Assembly: GCF_006539865.1 (NCBI RefSeq)
Contig: NZ_BJNV01000009.1
Location: forward strand, 1-64,000
Direction: 5' to 3'
Length of the DNA stretch: 64,000 bases
Origin: Zoogloea ramigera
Lineage (GTDB): Bacteria; Pseudomonadota; Gammaproteobacteria; Burkholderiales; Rhodocyclaceae
Positions 24,533 through 32,821 of the stretch are shown here, in pieces (the stretch's first letter is position 1; every line of letters starts with the position of its first letter). The translations under genes were made by a program, and so were the position numbers. The notes beneath the pieces are model-generated. The model saw only the letters and a list, made by a program, of their open reading frames with translations. It searched no databases and was not told the origin of the DNA.

Positions 24533-25729
24533 ATGAGCAAACAGATCCAGGACGCCTACATCGTCGCCGCCACCCGCACGCCGGTAGCCAAGCGCAACGG
24601 CATGTTCCGCAGCGTGCGCCCCGACGACATGCTGGCCCACGTGCTGAAGGCCGTCGTCGCCAAGGTGCCGGGCCTCGACGCAACCGAGATCGGCGACGTG
24701 GTCGTCGGCTGCGCGATGCCCGAGGCCGAGCAGGGCATGAACGTGGCGCGCATCGGCCTGTTGCTGGCCGGGCTGCCCAACACCGTGCCGGGCATCACCA
24801 TCAACCGCTTCTGCTCGTCGGGCCTGCAGGCGGTGGCCGACGCCGCGGCGCGCATCCGCCTGGGCGAGGCCGACGTGATGATCGCCGCCGGCACCGAGAG
24901 CATGAGCGTGATGCCGCAGATCATGGGCAACAAGATCTCGCTGAACCCGGCGATCTTCGCCCATGACGAGAACCTCGCCATCGCCTACGGCATGGGCCTC
25001 ACCGCCGAGAAGGTGGCCCAGCAGTGGCAGATCAGCCGCGACGACCAGGACGCCTTCGCGGTCGAGTCCAACCGCCGCGCGGTGGCCGCAATCGCTGCCG
25101 GCGCCTTCCGGGACGAGATCACGCCCTACCTGGTGAGCAGCTACAAGCCGGGCGAGGGCGGCGCGGTGCGCGTGTCCGAGCGCCTGTGCGACACCGACGA
25201 GGGCCCGCGGGCCGATGCTTCGCTGGTGACCCTCGGCAAGCTCAAGCCGGTGTTCGCCGCCCGCGGCTCGGTGACGGCCGGCAACAGCTCGCAGATGTCG
25301 GACGGCGCCGGTGCGGTGCTGCTGATGTCGGAGGCGGCGGTGAAGCGTTACGGCGTCACGCCGATCGCCCGCTTTAGCAGCTACGCGGTGGCCGGCGTGC
25401 CGCCGGAGGTGATGGGCATCGGCCCGGTCGAGGCGATCCCCCGCGCCCTCAAGGCGGCCGGCATCGCTCAGGGCGAGCTCGACTGGATCGAGCTCAACGA
25501 GGCCTTCGCCGCCCAGGCGCTGGCGGTGGTGCGCCAGCTGGATCTCGACCCGGCGAAGGTGAACCCCCAGGGCGGCGCCATCGCGCTGGGCCACCCGTTG
25601 GGGGCCACTGGCGTGATCCGCGCGGCTACGCTGATGAGCGCGATGCAGCGCGGCCAGGCGCGCTACGGGATGATCTCGATGTGCATTGGCACCGGGATGG
25701 GCGCGGCGGGGGTGTTCGAGAGGGTGTGA
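24533..25729 (+). CDS. fadA: Acetyl-CoA C-acyltransferase (thiolase), FadA-type
   Basis: 398 residues. Motifs: nucleophile cysteine in NRFCSSGLQAVADA, GTESMSVMPQ, TAGNSSQMSDGAGAVLLM, LNEAFAAQALAV, GGAIALGHPLGATG and MCIGTGMGAAGVFE. I start at MSKQIQDAYIV, because GAGGG lies nine bases before this ATG; an ATG three codons earlier overlaps that ribosome-binding site. It lies 12 bases after the FadN-like gene and should complete that beta-oxidation set. The 380 bases that follow hold a 21-bp repeat array and no gene. Confidence 0.92.
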   Translation: MSKQIQDAYIVAATRTPVAKRNGMFRSVRPDDMLAHVLKAVVAKVPGLDATEIGDVVVGCAMPEAEQGMNVARIGLLLAGLPNTVPGITINRFCSSGLQAVADAAARIRLGEADVMIAAGTESMSVMPQIMGNKISLNPAIFAHDENLAIAYGMGLTAEKVAQQWQISRDDQDAFAVESNRRAVAAIAAGAFRDEITPYLVSSYKPGEGGAVRVSERLCDTDEGPRADASLVTLGKLKPVFAARGSVTAGNSSQMSDGAGAVLLMSEAAVKRYGVTPIARFSSYAVAGVPPEVMGIGPVEAIPRALKAAGIAQGELDWIELNEAFAAQALAVVRQLDLDPAKVNPQGGAIALGHPLGATGVIRAATLMSAMQRGQARYGMISMCIGTGMGAAGVFERV

Positions 25730-25763
25730 CGGCCCAGGGCCGCCGGGAAAGCGGGCGTGTCGA

Positions 25764-25973
25764 TAGTACGGCGCGCCTGCTCGCGACCACCTGCCGGCCC
25801 GTCCCGAGCACCCTGGCGCTCCTCTCGACGCGCTTTTAGCGGCCCCCTCGCACCTCCACGCTCCTCCCGAGCACCTCCGTGCTGCTCGGGAGGAGCGTGG
25901 AGCCCCTCGTGAGTACCGCCGGGCTGCTCCCGAGGAGCGCCGATCTGCTCGCGAGCACATCCGGGGTGCTCGC
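25764..25973. repeat. Array of ten 21-bp repeats with a central 20-bp perfect inverted repeat
   Basis: The stretch divides without gaps into ten 21-base units, for example GAGTACCGCCGGGCTGCTCCC, GAGGAGCGCCGATCTGCTCGC and GAGCACATCCGGGGTGCTCGC. Units share GAG at the start and TGCTC near the end. In the middle, 25854-25873 is the exact reverse complement of 25883-25902, with a nine-base loop. No intact gene is visible in either direction. The period and the change of direction match the array near 9 kb, although the sequences differ. Confidence 0.82.
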
Positions 25974-26108
25974 CCTGACGGGCGAGGTCACCGTGTCTTG
26001 AGTTGGGGCCGGAGTTCCGGGCCGCCCGCCGCTTTGACGGGGCTGGGGTGCTTCCCGCCGGCTGCGTTTCAGGGTCAAATCGCCTCCTTACCCCAACAAG
26101 GACGCACC

Positions 26109-26906
26109 ATGAGCTCCACGATTCTCCTCGACGTCACGGATGGCGTCGCCACCCTGACCCTCAACCGCCCGGCCGCGCTCAATGCCCTCTCCTTCGAGAT
26201 GATGGGCGCCCTGGCCGAGGCCACCTCAAAGCTCGCCCATCGGGACGACCTGCGGGTGGTCGTCATCAAGGGCGCCGGCGAGCATTTCATGGCCGGCGGC
26301 GACCTGAAGGATTTCGCCGGCCAGCTGCACCTGTCGCCCGAGAGCCGCATCGCCAGCTTCCGCGCCACCATCGAGCAGGACATCAACCGCAGCGTCGAGG
26401 CACTGGCCGGCCTGCGGGTGCCGGTGATCGGCCGCGTGCACGGTGCCTGCGCCGGCTTCGGCCTGTCGCTGGCGCTGGGCTGCGACATGGTGCTGGCGGC
26501 CGACACGGCCTACTTCACCACCGCCTACGGCAGTATCGCGCTGTCGGGTGACGGCGGCGTGTCGTGGTTTTTGCCGCGCATCGTTGGGCGCCACAAGGCC
26601 TTCGAGCTGCTCCTGATGGCCGAGCGCTTCGACGCCGCCGAGGCGCTGCGCCTGGGCGTGGCCAACAAGGTGGTGCCGCTCGCCGAGCTCGACGCGGCGG
26701 TGGACGCGCTGGTCGGCCGCATTCTGCGCGGCCCGAAGGAGGCCTACGCCGAGATGAAGCGCCTGCTCAACCAGTCGCCCGACCAGAGCCTCGATGCCCA
26801 GCTCCAGCTGGAGGCCGAGGCCTTTGCCCGCTGCGCCGCACGGCCTGATTTCGACGAGGGCATCGGCGCCTTCCTCGAAAAGCGCAAGCCGCGTTTCAAC
26901 GGCTGA
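26109..26906 (+). CDS. Enoyl-CoA hydratase/isomerase family protein
   Basis: 265 residues, one crotonase domain. Visible motifs are LNRPAALNALSFEMM, the oxyanion-hole strand EHFMAGGDLKDFAG, GRVHGACAGFGLSLALGCDMVLA and the active-site region TTAYGSIALSGDGGVSWFLPR. In the last motif the usual catalytic glutamate positions are replaced (SIALSGDGG), so activity may be that of an isomerase or of a 2-(1,2-epoxy-1,2-dihydrophenyl)acetyl-CoA isomerase-like enzyme rather than a typical hydratase. AAGGA precedes the ATG. It is separated from fadA by the 21-bp array, and its stop overlaps the convergent YdcF gene by 11 bases. Confidence 0.88.
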   Translation: MSSTILLDVTDGVATLTLNRPAALNALSFEMMGALAEATSKLAHRDDLRVVVIKGAGEHFMAGGDLKDFAGQLHLSPESRIASFRATIEQDINRSVEALAGLRVPVIGRVHGACAGFGLSLALGCDMVLAADTAYFTTAYGSIALSGDGGVSWFLPRIVGRHKAFELLLMAERFDAAEALRLGVANKVVPLAELDAAVDALVGRILRGPKEAYAEMKRLLNQSPDQSLDAQLQLEAEAFARCAARPDFDEGIGAFLEKRKPRFNG

Positions 26907-27660
26907 GCCGGTAGGCCAGGATGCCGACCCATTCGTGGGCCGCGTAGCCGCCGGCATAGGCGGTGTTGATGCCGGGCAGCTTTGGCAGGAGGTTGTCGTC
27001 CTTGCCAGGGCCGCCGAAGAACGCGGTGGGGGCCGGGATCACCGCCAGCCCGGCGTGCTCGAAGGCCTCTACCGAGCGGTGCATGTGGGCCGCGTGGGTC
27101 ACCAGCACGACCCGCTTCACCCCCTGCGGCAGGAGTAGCTGCGCGCTGAAGTCGGCGTTCTGGCGGGTGTCGAGGGAGCGGCCCTCGACCCACTTCACGG
27201 GCACCCGGAAATCCTCCTCCAGCACCTGTTTCATCAGCTGCGCCTCGCCCGGGCCCCGGGCGTTGGCTTGCCGGCTCGGGGTGCCGCCCGACACCAGTAC
27301 CGGCAGCCCGCTCTGCCGCGCCAGCCGAGCGCCGTAGCGGACCCGTTCGAGGGTGATGCGGTTCACCGTCGAGCCGCCATATTCCGGCGCGTAGTCGCGC
27401 AGGCCGCCGCTCAGGATGACGATGGCGTCGGCCCCGGCGAGGCTCGCCGGCTCCACCGCCGGGATGTCCTCGAGCGGTTCGAGGAGCGTGCCCACCGATG
27501 CCGGCGTGATCATGGCGAGGCCCACGGCGATGCCGCTCCAGGCCACGACGCGGCCGATGCGCGGCAGCCATCCGAGCAGCAGCAGGCCGAGGGCGACCAG
27601 CATCAGGGGGCCGAGGGGCGGCAGGATGAGCGCCGCGACGATGTTTTTGAGGTAGAGCAT
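26896..27660 (-). CDS. YdcF/ElyC/SanA-family membrane protein (DUF218)
   Basis: 254 residues. Two hydrophobic segments span the N-terminus (about 5-30 and 38-56), followed by a DUF218 domain with the typical ADAIVILSGGLRDYAPEYGG, RVRYGARLARQSGLPVLVSGG, SLDTRQNADFSA and VLVTHAAHMHRSV. ElyC members influence envelope polysaccharide or peptidoglycan precursor use; the reaction is unknown. It converges on, and overlaps, the enoyl-CoA hydratase gene. The start MLYLKNIVAALIL is the standard N-terminus of the family. Confidence 0.87.
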   Translation of the reverse strand: MLYLKNIVAALILPPLGPLMLVALGLLLLGWLPRIGRVVAWSGIAVGLAMITPASVGTLLEPLEDIPAVEPASLAGADAIVILSGGLRDYAPEYGGSTVNRITLERVRYGARLARQSGLPVLVSGGTPSRQANARGPGEAQLMKQVLEEDFRVPVKWVEGRSLDTRQNADFSAQLLLPQGVKRVVLVTHAAHMHRSVEAFEHAGLAVIPAPTAFFGGPGKDDNLLPKLPGINTAYAGGYAAHEWVGILAYRLSR

Positions 27661-28014
27661 GGTGAAAAAGGGAGCACCGGCGAGGCGCCGCATTGTCGGT
27701 GAAGAGGCGCAAGGCTATCATCCGGTTGGGCGCGACCGGCTACCTTATGTAGCCTCGACAGCCCCACGCACACTGGCTTCCATCTCTTCGCCCGCGCCTT
27801 CCTGGCGGGCGTGCTCAAAGCATTCCAAGGGTTGCTGCAGCGTCACGGACGTACTCGTCATCAGGGGAAAGATCATCGCGAGAATTGGGTTCCAGTCGAA
27901 AAAGGGGGCGTTCGGGCCTGAGTGTGGTCCGGCTCGCCCCGCCGATCCGGGCAGTCCGGCGCCGCGTGGCGCCAGCGGGGCAATCGCCCGCCGACGGGTC
28001 GGAGGGCTGGCACG
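27661..28014. other. Intergenic region without a recognisable gene
   Basis: 354 bases between the divergent YdcF and DUF2802 genes. Open frames here have no family signature, and I see no tRNA, repeat or clear promoter. GGAGGG at the right end is the ribosome-binding site of the next gene. Confidence 0.6.
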
Positions 28015-28539
28015 ATGATGGAACTCGGCGTGCGGGAGGCGATCTGGGCGCTGGTCGGCGTGCTCTCCCTCTATCTGGTGGTCATCCTCTTCCGGCTGGC
28101 GCTGCCGCGCACGGCTCGCGCCGCGGCGGAGGCCGCCCCGCAGACCGAGGTCGTCGCTGCGCCGCCCGCCGCGGCCACCGTCGAGACGATGCCTGCGCCG
28201 CCCGAAATCCCCCTCGCCGAAATGAACGAGCTCGAGATCCAGCAGCTGCGCCGCGACATCGGCCAGCTACGCACGGAGCAGGATTTCCTGCGCAGCGAGC
28301 TGGTCGCGATGCGGCTCGACATGAACGAGATTCAGGGCACCCTGGCCCGCGCCGAGGTGCAGGCCCAGCAACCGCAGGCCGCGCAGCAGTATGTGCGTCC
28401 GGTGTCGCCGCAGCATTCCGAGGCGATGCTGCTGGCCGGCCGGGGGGTCACCGCGGCGCAGATCGCGGATCACTGCGGGATCTCGGTGGCTGAGGCCGAA
28501 CTGGTGTGTGCGCTGGCACGGGCGGAGGATGGAGCATGA
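28015..28539 (+). CDS. DUF2802 membrane-anchored protein
   Basis: 174 residues. One N-terminal membrane helix (about 8-27) is followed by an alanine/proline-rich linker, a coiled-coil-like segment (LEIQQLRRDIGQLRTEQDFLRSELVAMRLDM) and a C-terminal DUF2802 helix-turn-helix-like domain (AMLLAGRGVTAAQIADHCGISVAEAELVCALAR). DUF2802 proteins are uncharacterised. In several bacteria they sit near flagellar or envelope genes. Two ATGs in a row begin the gene. Its stop overlaps the next start in ATGA, so it is coupled to the SPOR-domain protein. Confidence 0.8.
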   Translation: MMELGVREAIWALVGVLSLYLVVILFRLALPRTARAAAEAAPQTEVVAAPPAAATVETMPAPPEIPLAEMNELEIQQLRRDIGQLRTEQDFLRSELVAMRLDMNEIQGTLARAEVQAQQPQAAQQYVRPVSPQHSEAMLLAGRGVTAAQIADHCGISVAEAELVCALARAEDGA

Positions 28540-29399
28540 ACGAAGAGCGGAAAACCGCCGAGGTGGAGGCCGTGGGCGACGAAGACGGCCGCCGGCAGTT
28601 GTGGGTGCGGGCGGGCATGGCCGTGGGCCTGATCGGCTTGCTGCTGGGCGGGCTGGCGGTGTTCGATCACCAGTCGCGCCCGCCGGTGCCCGAAGAGGAG
28701 GTGGTATTGCCCACCAAGCCGATCGCGCCGGCCCAGGTTGCGTCCGAGGCCGGGCGTGATGCGCCGCCCGACGTGCTGAGGGCCGGCGCTGAAGCCGCCC
28801 TGCGCCCCGTGGCGCCACCCGAGGAGGCGCCGGCGCCGAGTCTGCCGCCCGACACCAAGGCCAGCCGGGCCGAGCGGCTCGAACGCCAGGCCAATGTCGT
28901 CGAGGGCACCCGCCCACCGGCGCGGCCGGCCCAGGGTACGATGGCGCCGGCGGCTCCAGGCCGCGTCGAAACCGTGCGGAAACCCGACGAGCCCGCTGTG
29001 CCGACGGCCCCGCAGTCTGCGGTGGCGCCAGCCGCCAGAAGCGCGACGGCTGCCGTGGCGCCTGTGCCTGCCACCGCCCAGGCACCGGCTGCGGTGCCCG
29101 CTGTACGGCCAGCGCCGGCCGCGTCGGCCCCGGCGCCCACGGTGGCTGCCGAAGCAGGGGCGGCCCCGGCCCCGCGCGCGGCTGCCGATGGTGCCTATTA
29201 CCTGCCCCTGGGGGCCTTTCCCACCGCCGAACAGGCCGAGGTGCTGAGGGCCCGGCTATCGGCCGCAGGCGTGCCCTCCCACCTGGAGACCCGGGTTCTC
29301 GTCGGGCCGTTTGCCGATCGACGCGATGCGCTGGCCGCCCAGGCCCGCCTGCGCGAAAAGGGTTTCACGCCCGGCGAGCTGCTGCCCTTCCGGCGCTGA
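28536..29399 (+). CDS. SPOR-domain membrane protein
   Basis: 287 residues: a short cytoplasmic start, one membrane helix (about 26-42, AGMAVGLIGLLLGGLAVF), about 155 residues rich in proline and alanine, and a C-terminal SPOR domain (YYLPLGAFPTAEQAEVLRARLSAAG, then RVLVGPFADRRDALAAQARL). SPOR domains bind denuded septal peptidoglycan, so a role at the division site or in wall remodelling is likely. It overlaps the DUF2802 gene by four bases. The long low-complexity linker explains several open frames on other strands. Confidence 0.87.
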   Translation: MNEERKTAEVEAVGDEDGRRQLWVRAGMAVGLIGLLLGGLAVFDHQSRPPVPEEEVVLPTKPIAPAQVASEAGRDAPPDVLRAGAEAALRPVAPPEEAPAPSLPPDTKASRAERLERQANVVEGTRPPARPAQGTMAPAAPGRVETVRKPDEPAVPTAPQSAVAPAARSATAAVAPVPATAQAPAAVPAVRPAPAASAPAPTVAAEAGAAPAPRAAADGAYYLPLGAFPTAEQAEVLRARLSAAGVPSHLETRVLVGPFADRRDALAAQARLREKGFTPGELLPFRR

Positions 29400-29650
29400 T
29401 CCGGCGTGCTTCGCGTGTCGGCGGGCTGCCGGTGATGGCTGCTTGAGCCGCCTGCTTTATGCCTGTCGCGCCATGCCTGCTGCGGTGCGTGCCTTGCCCC
29501 GCTGGCCGGGCCAAACCTCGGAGCGTTGCTGGCGCCTGTGCGTATTCCCGGCGCTGCCCCGGCCCGGATCACTCGCACGCCTCGGGCGTCGCTGAAATCC
29601 CGCCTCGAACCACCAGATTTTCGTGTCGTTTCTGTATGCCCGACAGGCGG

Positions 29651-30799
29651 CTAGGCCTGGGCGCAATAAGAGGAAGGCCGGGCGAACTCGTCTGCCGCGG
29701 CCCGGGTCAGGTCGTGGAGGTTGCCGGTGGCTTGGTAGGTCTGCCGCAGCCAGGCGGCGTCGCCCTGGTGGCTTGCGGCCAGCGCGCGCAGGCGGTCGAG
29801 CTGCGGCCGGCAGCCCAGGTCGTCGGCGTCGCCGGCGAGTTGCTCGAGGAGCGCCGGAAGCGCGGTGGCGAGGGGCGTCTTGCAGCGCCGCAGCGGGTCG
29901 GCGAGTTCGGCCGCGAAGCCGAAGCGGCAGGCCTGGAACTTGTTGTAACGGGCCACCAGGGCCTGCATCGCCGGCACTACCGGCGGCCGTTCGCGTAGCA
30001 GGTAGCGGGCCAGGCATTGGGCGAAGGCGGCCAGCTCGGTGGCTCGGTCGACGGTCAGTGGGGTGTCGCAGACGCGGACTTCCACGGTGCCGTATTCGGG
30101 CTTGGGGCGCACGTCCCAGTACAGGTCCTTGATGCTCTCGGCGACCCCGCAGGACTGGAGCAGCGCCATGTGATCGAGAAAGGCCGCCCAGTCGGCCACG
30201 TCGGGGGCCTGCCCGGACAGGGGGAAGGCCGAGACGGCGTTGAGGCGGGCCGATTCGAAGCCGGTGTCGGTGGCGTCGAGATAAGGCGACGCGGCCGACA
30301 GGGCCACGAAGTGGGGCACATGGAGGTTGAGGGCGTGGGTCAGCCAGATGGCGTCGTCGCCGGAGGGCACACCGATGTGGATGTGCTGCCCGAACACCGT
30401 GAATTGCTTGCTCAGGTAGCCGTAGCGCTCGTTGAGGAAGGCGAAGCGCTCGCCGGGGCTGATGCGTCGCTCCGGCCAGTGGTGGAAGGCGTGGGTGCCG
30501 CCGCCGCAGACGGCGATGTTGTTGCGCTGGCAGTGCTCCACCAGCACCTGGCGCAGCCCGTCGAGGTCGGCGGCGATGGCGGTGACGTCCTGCCGGGGGC
30601 GGGAGTTCACCTCGATCATGCTCTCGGTGATCTCGAGCTTGATCTCGCCGAAGCGGTCGTCGTAGTGCAGCCCACCCAGCAGGTCGGTGGCGGCGCGGGT
30701 GAGGTCGTAGTCGCGCAGGGAGACGAGCTGGAGCTCGAGTTCGACGCCAAGGGTGAGGGGGCGGCTGGGGGTGAAGCGGAGTTGGGAAAGGTCGCTCAT
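29651..30799 (-). CDS. ybdK: YbdK-type carboxylate-amine ligase (GCS2 family)
   Basis: 382 residues, the usual length of YbdK. GCS2-family motifs: TLGVELELQLVSLRDYDL at the N-terminus, EITESMIEVNSRPR, GGGTHAFHHW, GQHIHIGVPSGDDA and YGTVEVRVCDTPLTV. YbdK makes gamma-glutamyl bonds (weak glutamate-cysteine ligase activity is known). It overlaps the antiporter gene by four bases (ATGA) and is downstream of it. A glutamine-amidotransferase-like gamma-glutamyl hydrolase lies 2 kb away, which suggests a gamma-glutamyl metabolism neighbourhood. Confidence 0.9.
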   Translation of the reverse strand: MSDLSQLRFTPSRPLTLGVELELQLVSLRDYDLTRAATDLLGGLHYDDRFGEIKLEITESMIEVNSRPRQDVTAIAADLDGLRQVLVEHCQRNNIAVCGGGTHAFHHWPERRISPGERFAFLNERYGYLSKQFTVFGQHIHIGVPSGDDAIWLTHALNLHVPHFVALSAASPYLDATDTGFESARLNAVSAFPLSGQAPDVADWAAFLDHMALLQSCGVAESIKDLYWDVRPKPEYGTVEVRVCDTPLTVDRATELAAFAQCLARYLLRERPPVVPAMQALVARYNKFQACRFGFAAELADPLRRCKTPLATALPALLEQLAGDADDLGCRPQLDRLRALAASHQGDAAWLRQTYQATGNLHDLTRAAADEFARPSSYCAQA

Positions 30800-32049
30800 C
30801 GGCGGGGCTCGGGTGGCGGTTCGGTCTCGCCGGCCTGCTTGAAGGCGTACCGGCACAGCTGGGGGCCGGCCAGCTCCATCAGGGCGGCGGCCAGCAGTGG
30901 CAGCAGCAGGGCCTGGCCGCTGACCTCGGGGTAGATCGCGGCCAGTTCGGCGCCCATGAAGATGGCGGTGGCGGACAAGGGCTGGATGCCGACGCCCACC
31001 AGCCGACGCTTGGCGGCCGGCAGGTCGTTGCGGCCGGTGAGCACCACGCCGGCAAACTTGGCCAGGCCGCGCACCACGATGAGGCCGATCGCCTGCAGCC
31101 CGGTGAGCCAGCTCAGCTTGTCGAGGGGCAGCATGGCGCCGGTCACCACGAACAGCACGATGGCCAGGGTCCAGTGCCCCTCGGGGAGCCTGGTGTAGGC
31201 CAGCACCTTGGTCTGGTCGGCCAGGTTGAGCGCGGCGCCCATCATGAACAGGCTGAGGAACACCGGTACCGCCAGCATCCGCGCCACGCCGATGGCCAGC
31301 AGCGCGACGGCGACCAGGATGAACACCTGGGCCGCCGAGCCCTTGGCCTGCCGCGCGGCGATCGCCAGGGCCAGGCGGGCGCAGGCCAGCCCGATGCCGG
31401 CGCTGCCGCAGACCACCCACAGCGGGTGCACGATGGCGTTGAGCCAGTCGCCGGCCTGCTCTGCGTGCACGACGCCGAGCACCAGCGCGAAGACCACGAA
31501 GGAGAGCGCGCAGCTGATCGCCGTGAGCAGCAGCGTGCGCTGGGTGACCTGGCCCTGGGCGCGGTTCTCCTGGGCGGTGAGCAGCACCACCGCCGGTGCC
31601 GAGGCCATCGTGATCGCCGCGGTGGCGGCGCTCCAGCCGGGGCTCAGGCCGACCGCCAGCAGGGCGAAGGTGAAGATCGACACGAAGGCCAGCCCCGATT
31701 CGGCCAGCGCGCTGGCCAGCAGGCTCCGGTTGGCGTTGAGCCAGCGCAGGTCGAGGTGGCGGCCGGTCTCGAGGAGCAGGAGGCCCAGCGCGGCGTCGGC
31801 CACCGGCTTGGCCAGGGCGACGGTTTCCCGATCCAGCCAGCCCAGCACACCCGGCCCGGCGACGGCACCCGCCAGCACGTAGCCGACGATGCGCGACAGG
31901 CCGAAGCGGCGGAACAGCGTCTCCCCGACCAGCAGCCCGGCCACCAGCAGCAGGGCGAAGAGGGCCAGCGGGTCGAGCTGCTCGGGAAGCGGCGGCAGGA
32001 AGAGGAGCCGCTCCTGCAGCGCCTCCCAGCCTTGGCGGGGCGGCATCAT
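30796..32049 (-). CDS. Kef-type cation/proton antiporter (CPA2 family)
   Basis: 417 residues with about 12 membrane segments and the CPA2 features: the N-terminal GLSRIVGYVLAGAVAGPGVLG motif of the first repeat, DAALGLLLLETGRHLDLRWL, and a C-terminal repeat with GLIVVRGLAKFAGVVLTG. It has no TrkA-N domain, unlike KefB/KefC, so regulation is not by a built-in nucleotide domain. KefC is gated by glutathione. The overlap with a GCS2-type ligase is therefore suggestive but unproven. The cation may be potassium or sodium. Confidence 0.87.
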   Translation of the reverse strand: MMPPRQGWEALQERLLFLPPLPEQLDPLALFALLLVAGLLVGETLFRRFGLSRIVGYVLAGAVAGPGVLGWLDRETVALAKPVADAALGLLLLETGRHLDLRWLNANRSLLASALAESGLAFVSIFTFALLAVGLSPGWSAATAAITMASAPAVVLLTAQENRAQGQVTQRTLLLTAISCALSFVVFALVLGVVHAEQAGDWLNAIVHPLWVVCGSAGIGLACARLALAIAARQAKGSAAQVFILVAVALLAIGVARMLAVPVFLSLFMMGAALNLADQTKVLAYTRLPEGHWTLAIVLFVVTGAMLPLDKLSWLTGLQAIGLIVVRGLAKFAGVVLTGRNDLPAAKRRLVGVGIQPLSATAIFMGAELAAIYPEVSGQALLLPLLAAALMELAGPQLCRYAFKQAGETEPPPEPRR

Positions 32050-32261
32050 CGGGGCAGGGCTCCGCGGGCCGGGGGCGCCGGCTTGCGCTCACCGGGGCCG
32101 CAGCCGCCCGCATTCCGGCTGCTTCGGCGGCTGGTTTCAGTGCCGCTCCGGCTGCCCGGCTGTGCTTCACCGAGACGGTGCCGGAGGGATGTTTTCAGGT
32201 CGTGGCGGTGAAGGAGCATGAGCTTGGCGAAGACGTACTTTTAAAAAAACATTGGAACAAA

Positions 32262-32288
32262 TATAATTTACGAAAACATATTTCGCAA
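32262..32288 (+). promoter_or_regulatory. Promoter -10 and candidate MarR operator
   Basis: TATAAT (32262-32267) is followed immediately by the inverted repeat TTACGAAA-ACATA-TTTCGCAA (32268-32288). The repeat covers the expected start of transcription just upstream of the MarR gene, a usual place for an autorepressor site. The region is strikingly AT-rich for this chromosome. Confidence 0.6.
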
Positions 32289-32299
32289 ACGCCAAGCCG

Positions 32300-32788
32300 A
32301 TGACGCTCACCCCGCAAGCCCCCGCAGACCCCATGGCCCTCACCGTCCTGAAGCAGTTCCGGCTGATCTTCGGGTCGGTCCGCCACCACTTCCGGGAGGT
32401 CGAACAGAGTTGCGGGGTGTCCGGCTCGCAGCTGTGGCTGCTCCACGAAATCGCCCACACGCCCGGCGTGGGGGTGTCGGAGCTTGCCGCCCGCCTGTCC
32501 ATCCACCAGTCCACCTGCAGCCAGCTGGTCGACAAGCTCGAGGCGCGGGGCCTGATCTCCAAGGCGCGCAAGGCCGATGACCAGCGGCGGGTCGGCGTGC
32601 AGCTGACAGACCAGGCCGCCGAGGTGCTGGCGGTGGCGCCGGGGCCGGTTGCGGGCATCCTGCCGCAGGCCCTGCAGGGCTTGCCCGACGACACGCTGGA
32701 GCGGCTGCACCTGGGGCTGGCCGAGGTGATCGCTCAACTGACCGTCAGGGATTCGCCCAGCGCGGGCAAGCCCCTGGCCGATATCTGA
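32300..32788 (+). CDS. MarR-family transcriptional regulator
   Basis: 162 residues. The winged helix-turn-helix is clear (SQLWLLHEIAHTPGVGVSELAARLSIHQSTCSQLVDKLEARGL, then the wing ISKARKADDQRRVGVQLT). The ATG at 32300 lies shortly after an operator-like inverted repeat, so it probably controls itself. It lies 33 bases before the amidotransferase gene in the same direction and is divergent from the antiporter, so either or both could be targets. The ligand is unknown. Confidence 0.85.
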   Translation: MTLTPQAPADPMALTVLKQFRLIFGSVRHHFREVEQSCGVSGSQLWLLHEIAHTPGVGVSELAARLSIHQSTCSQLVDKLEARGLISKARKADDQRRVGVQLTDQAAEVLAVAPGPVAGILPQALQGLPDDTLERLHLGLAEVIAQLTVRDSPSAGKPLADI

Positions 32789-32821
32789 GGCCCGCGCGCG
32801 GACGCCCGGCTGGGAGGTGAG

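Noticed and set aside
25764..25973. CRISPR array or coding repeat protein on the minus strand
   Set aside because: There are no spacers, and the only minus-strand frame is short, without ribosome-binding site or recognisable family.
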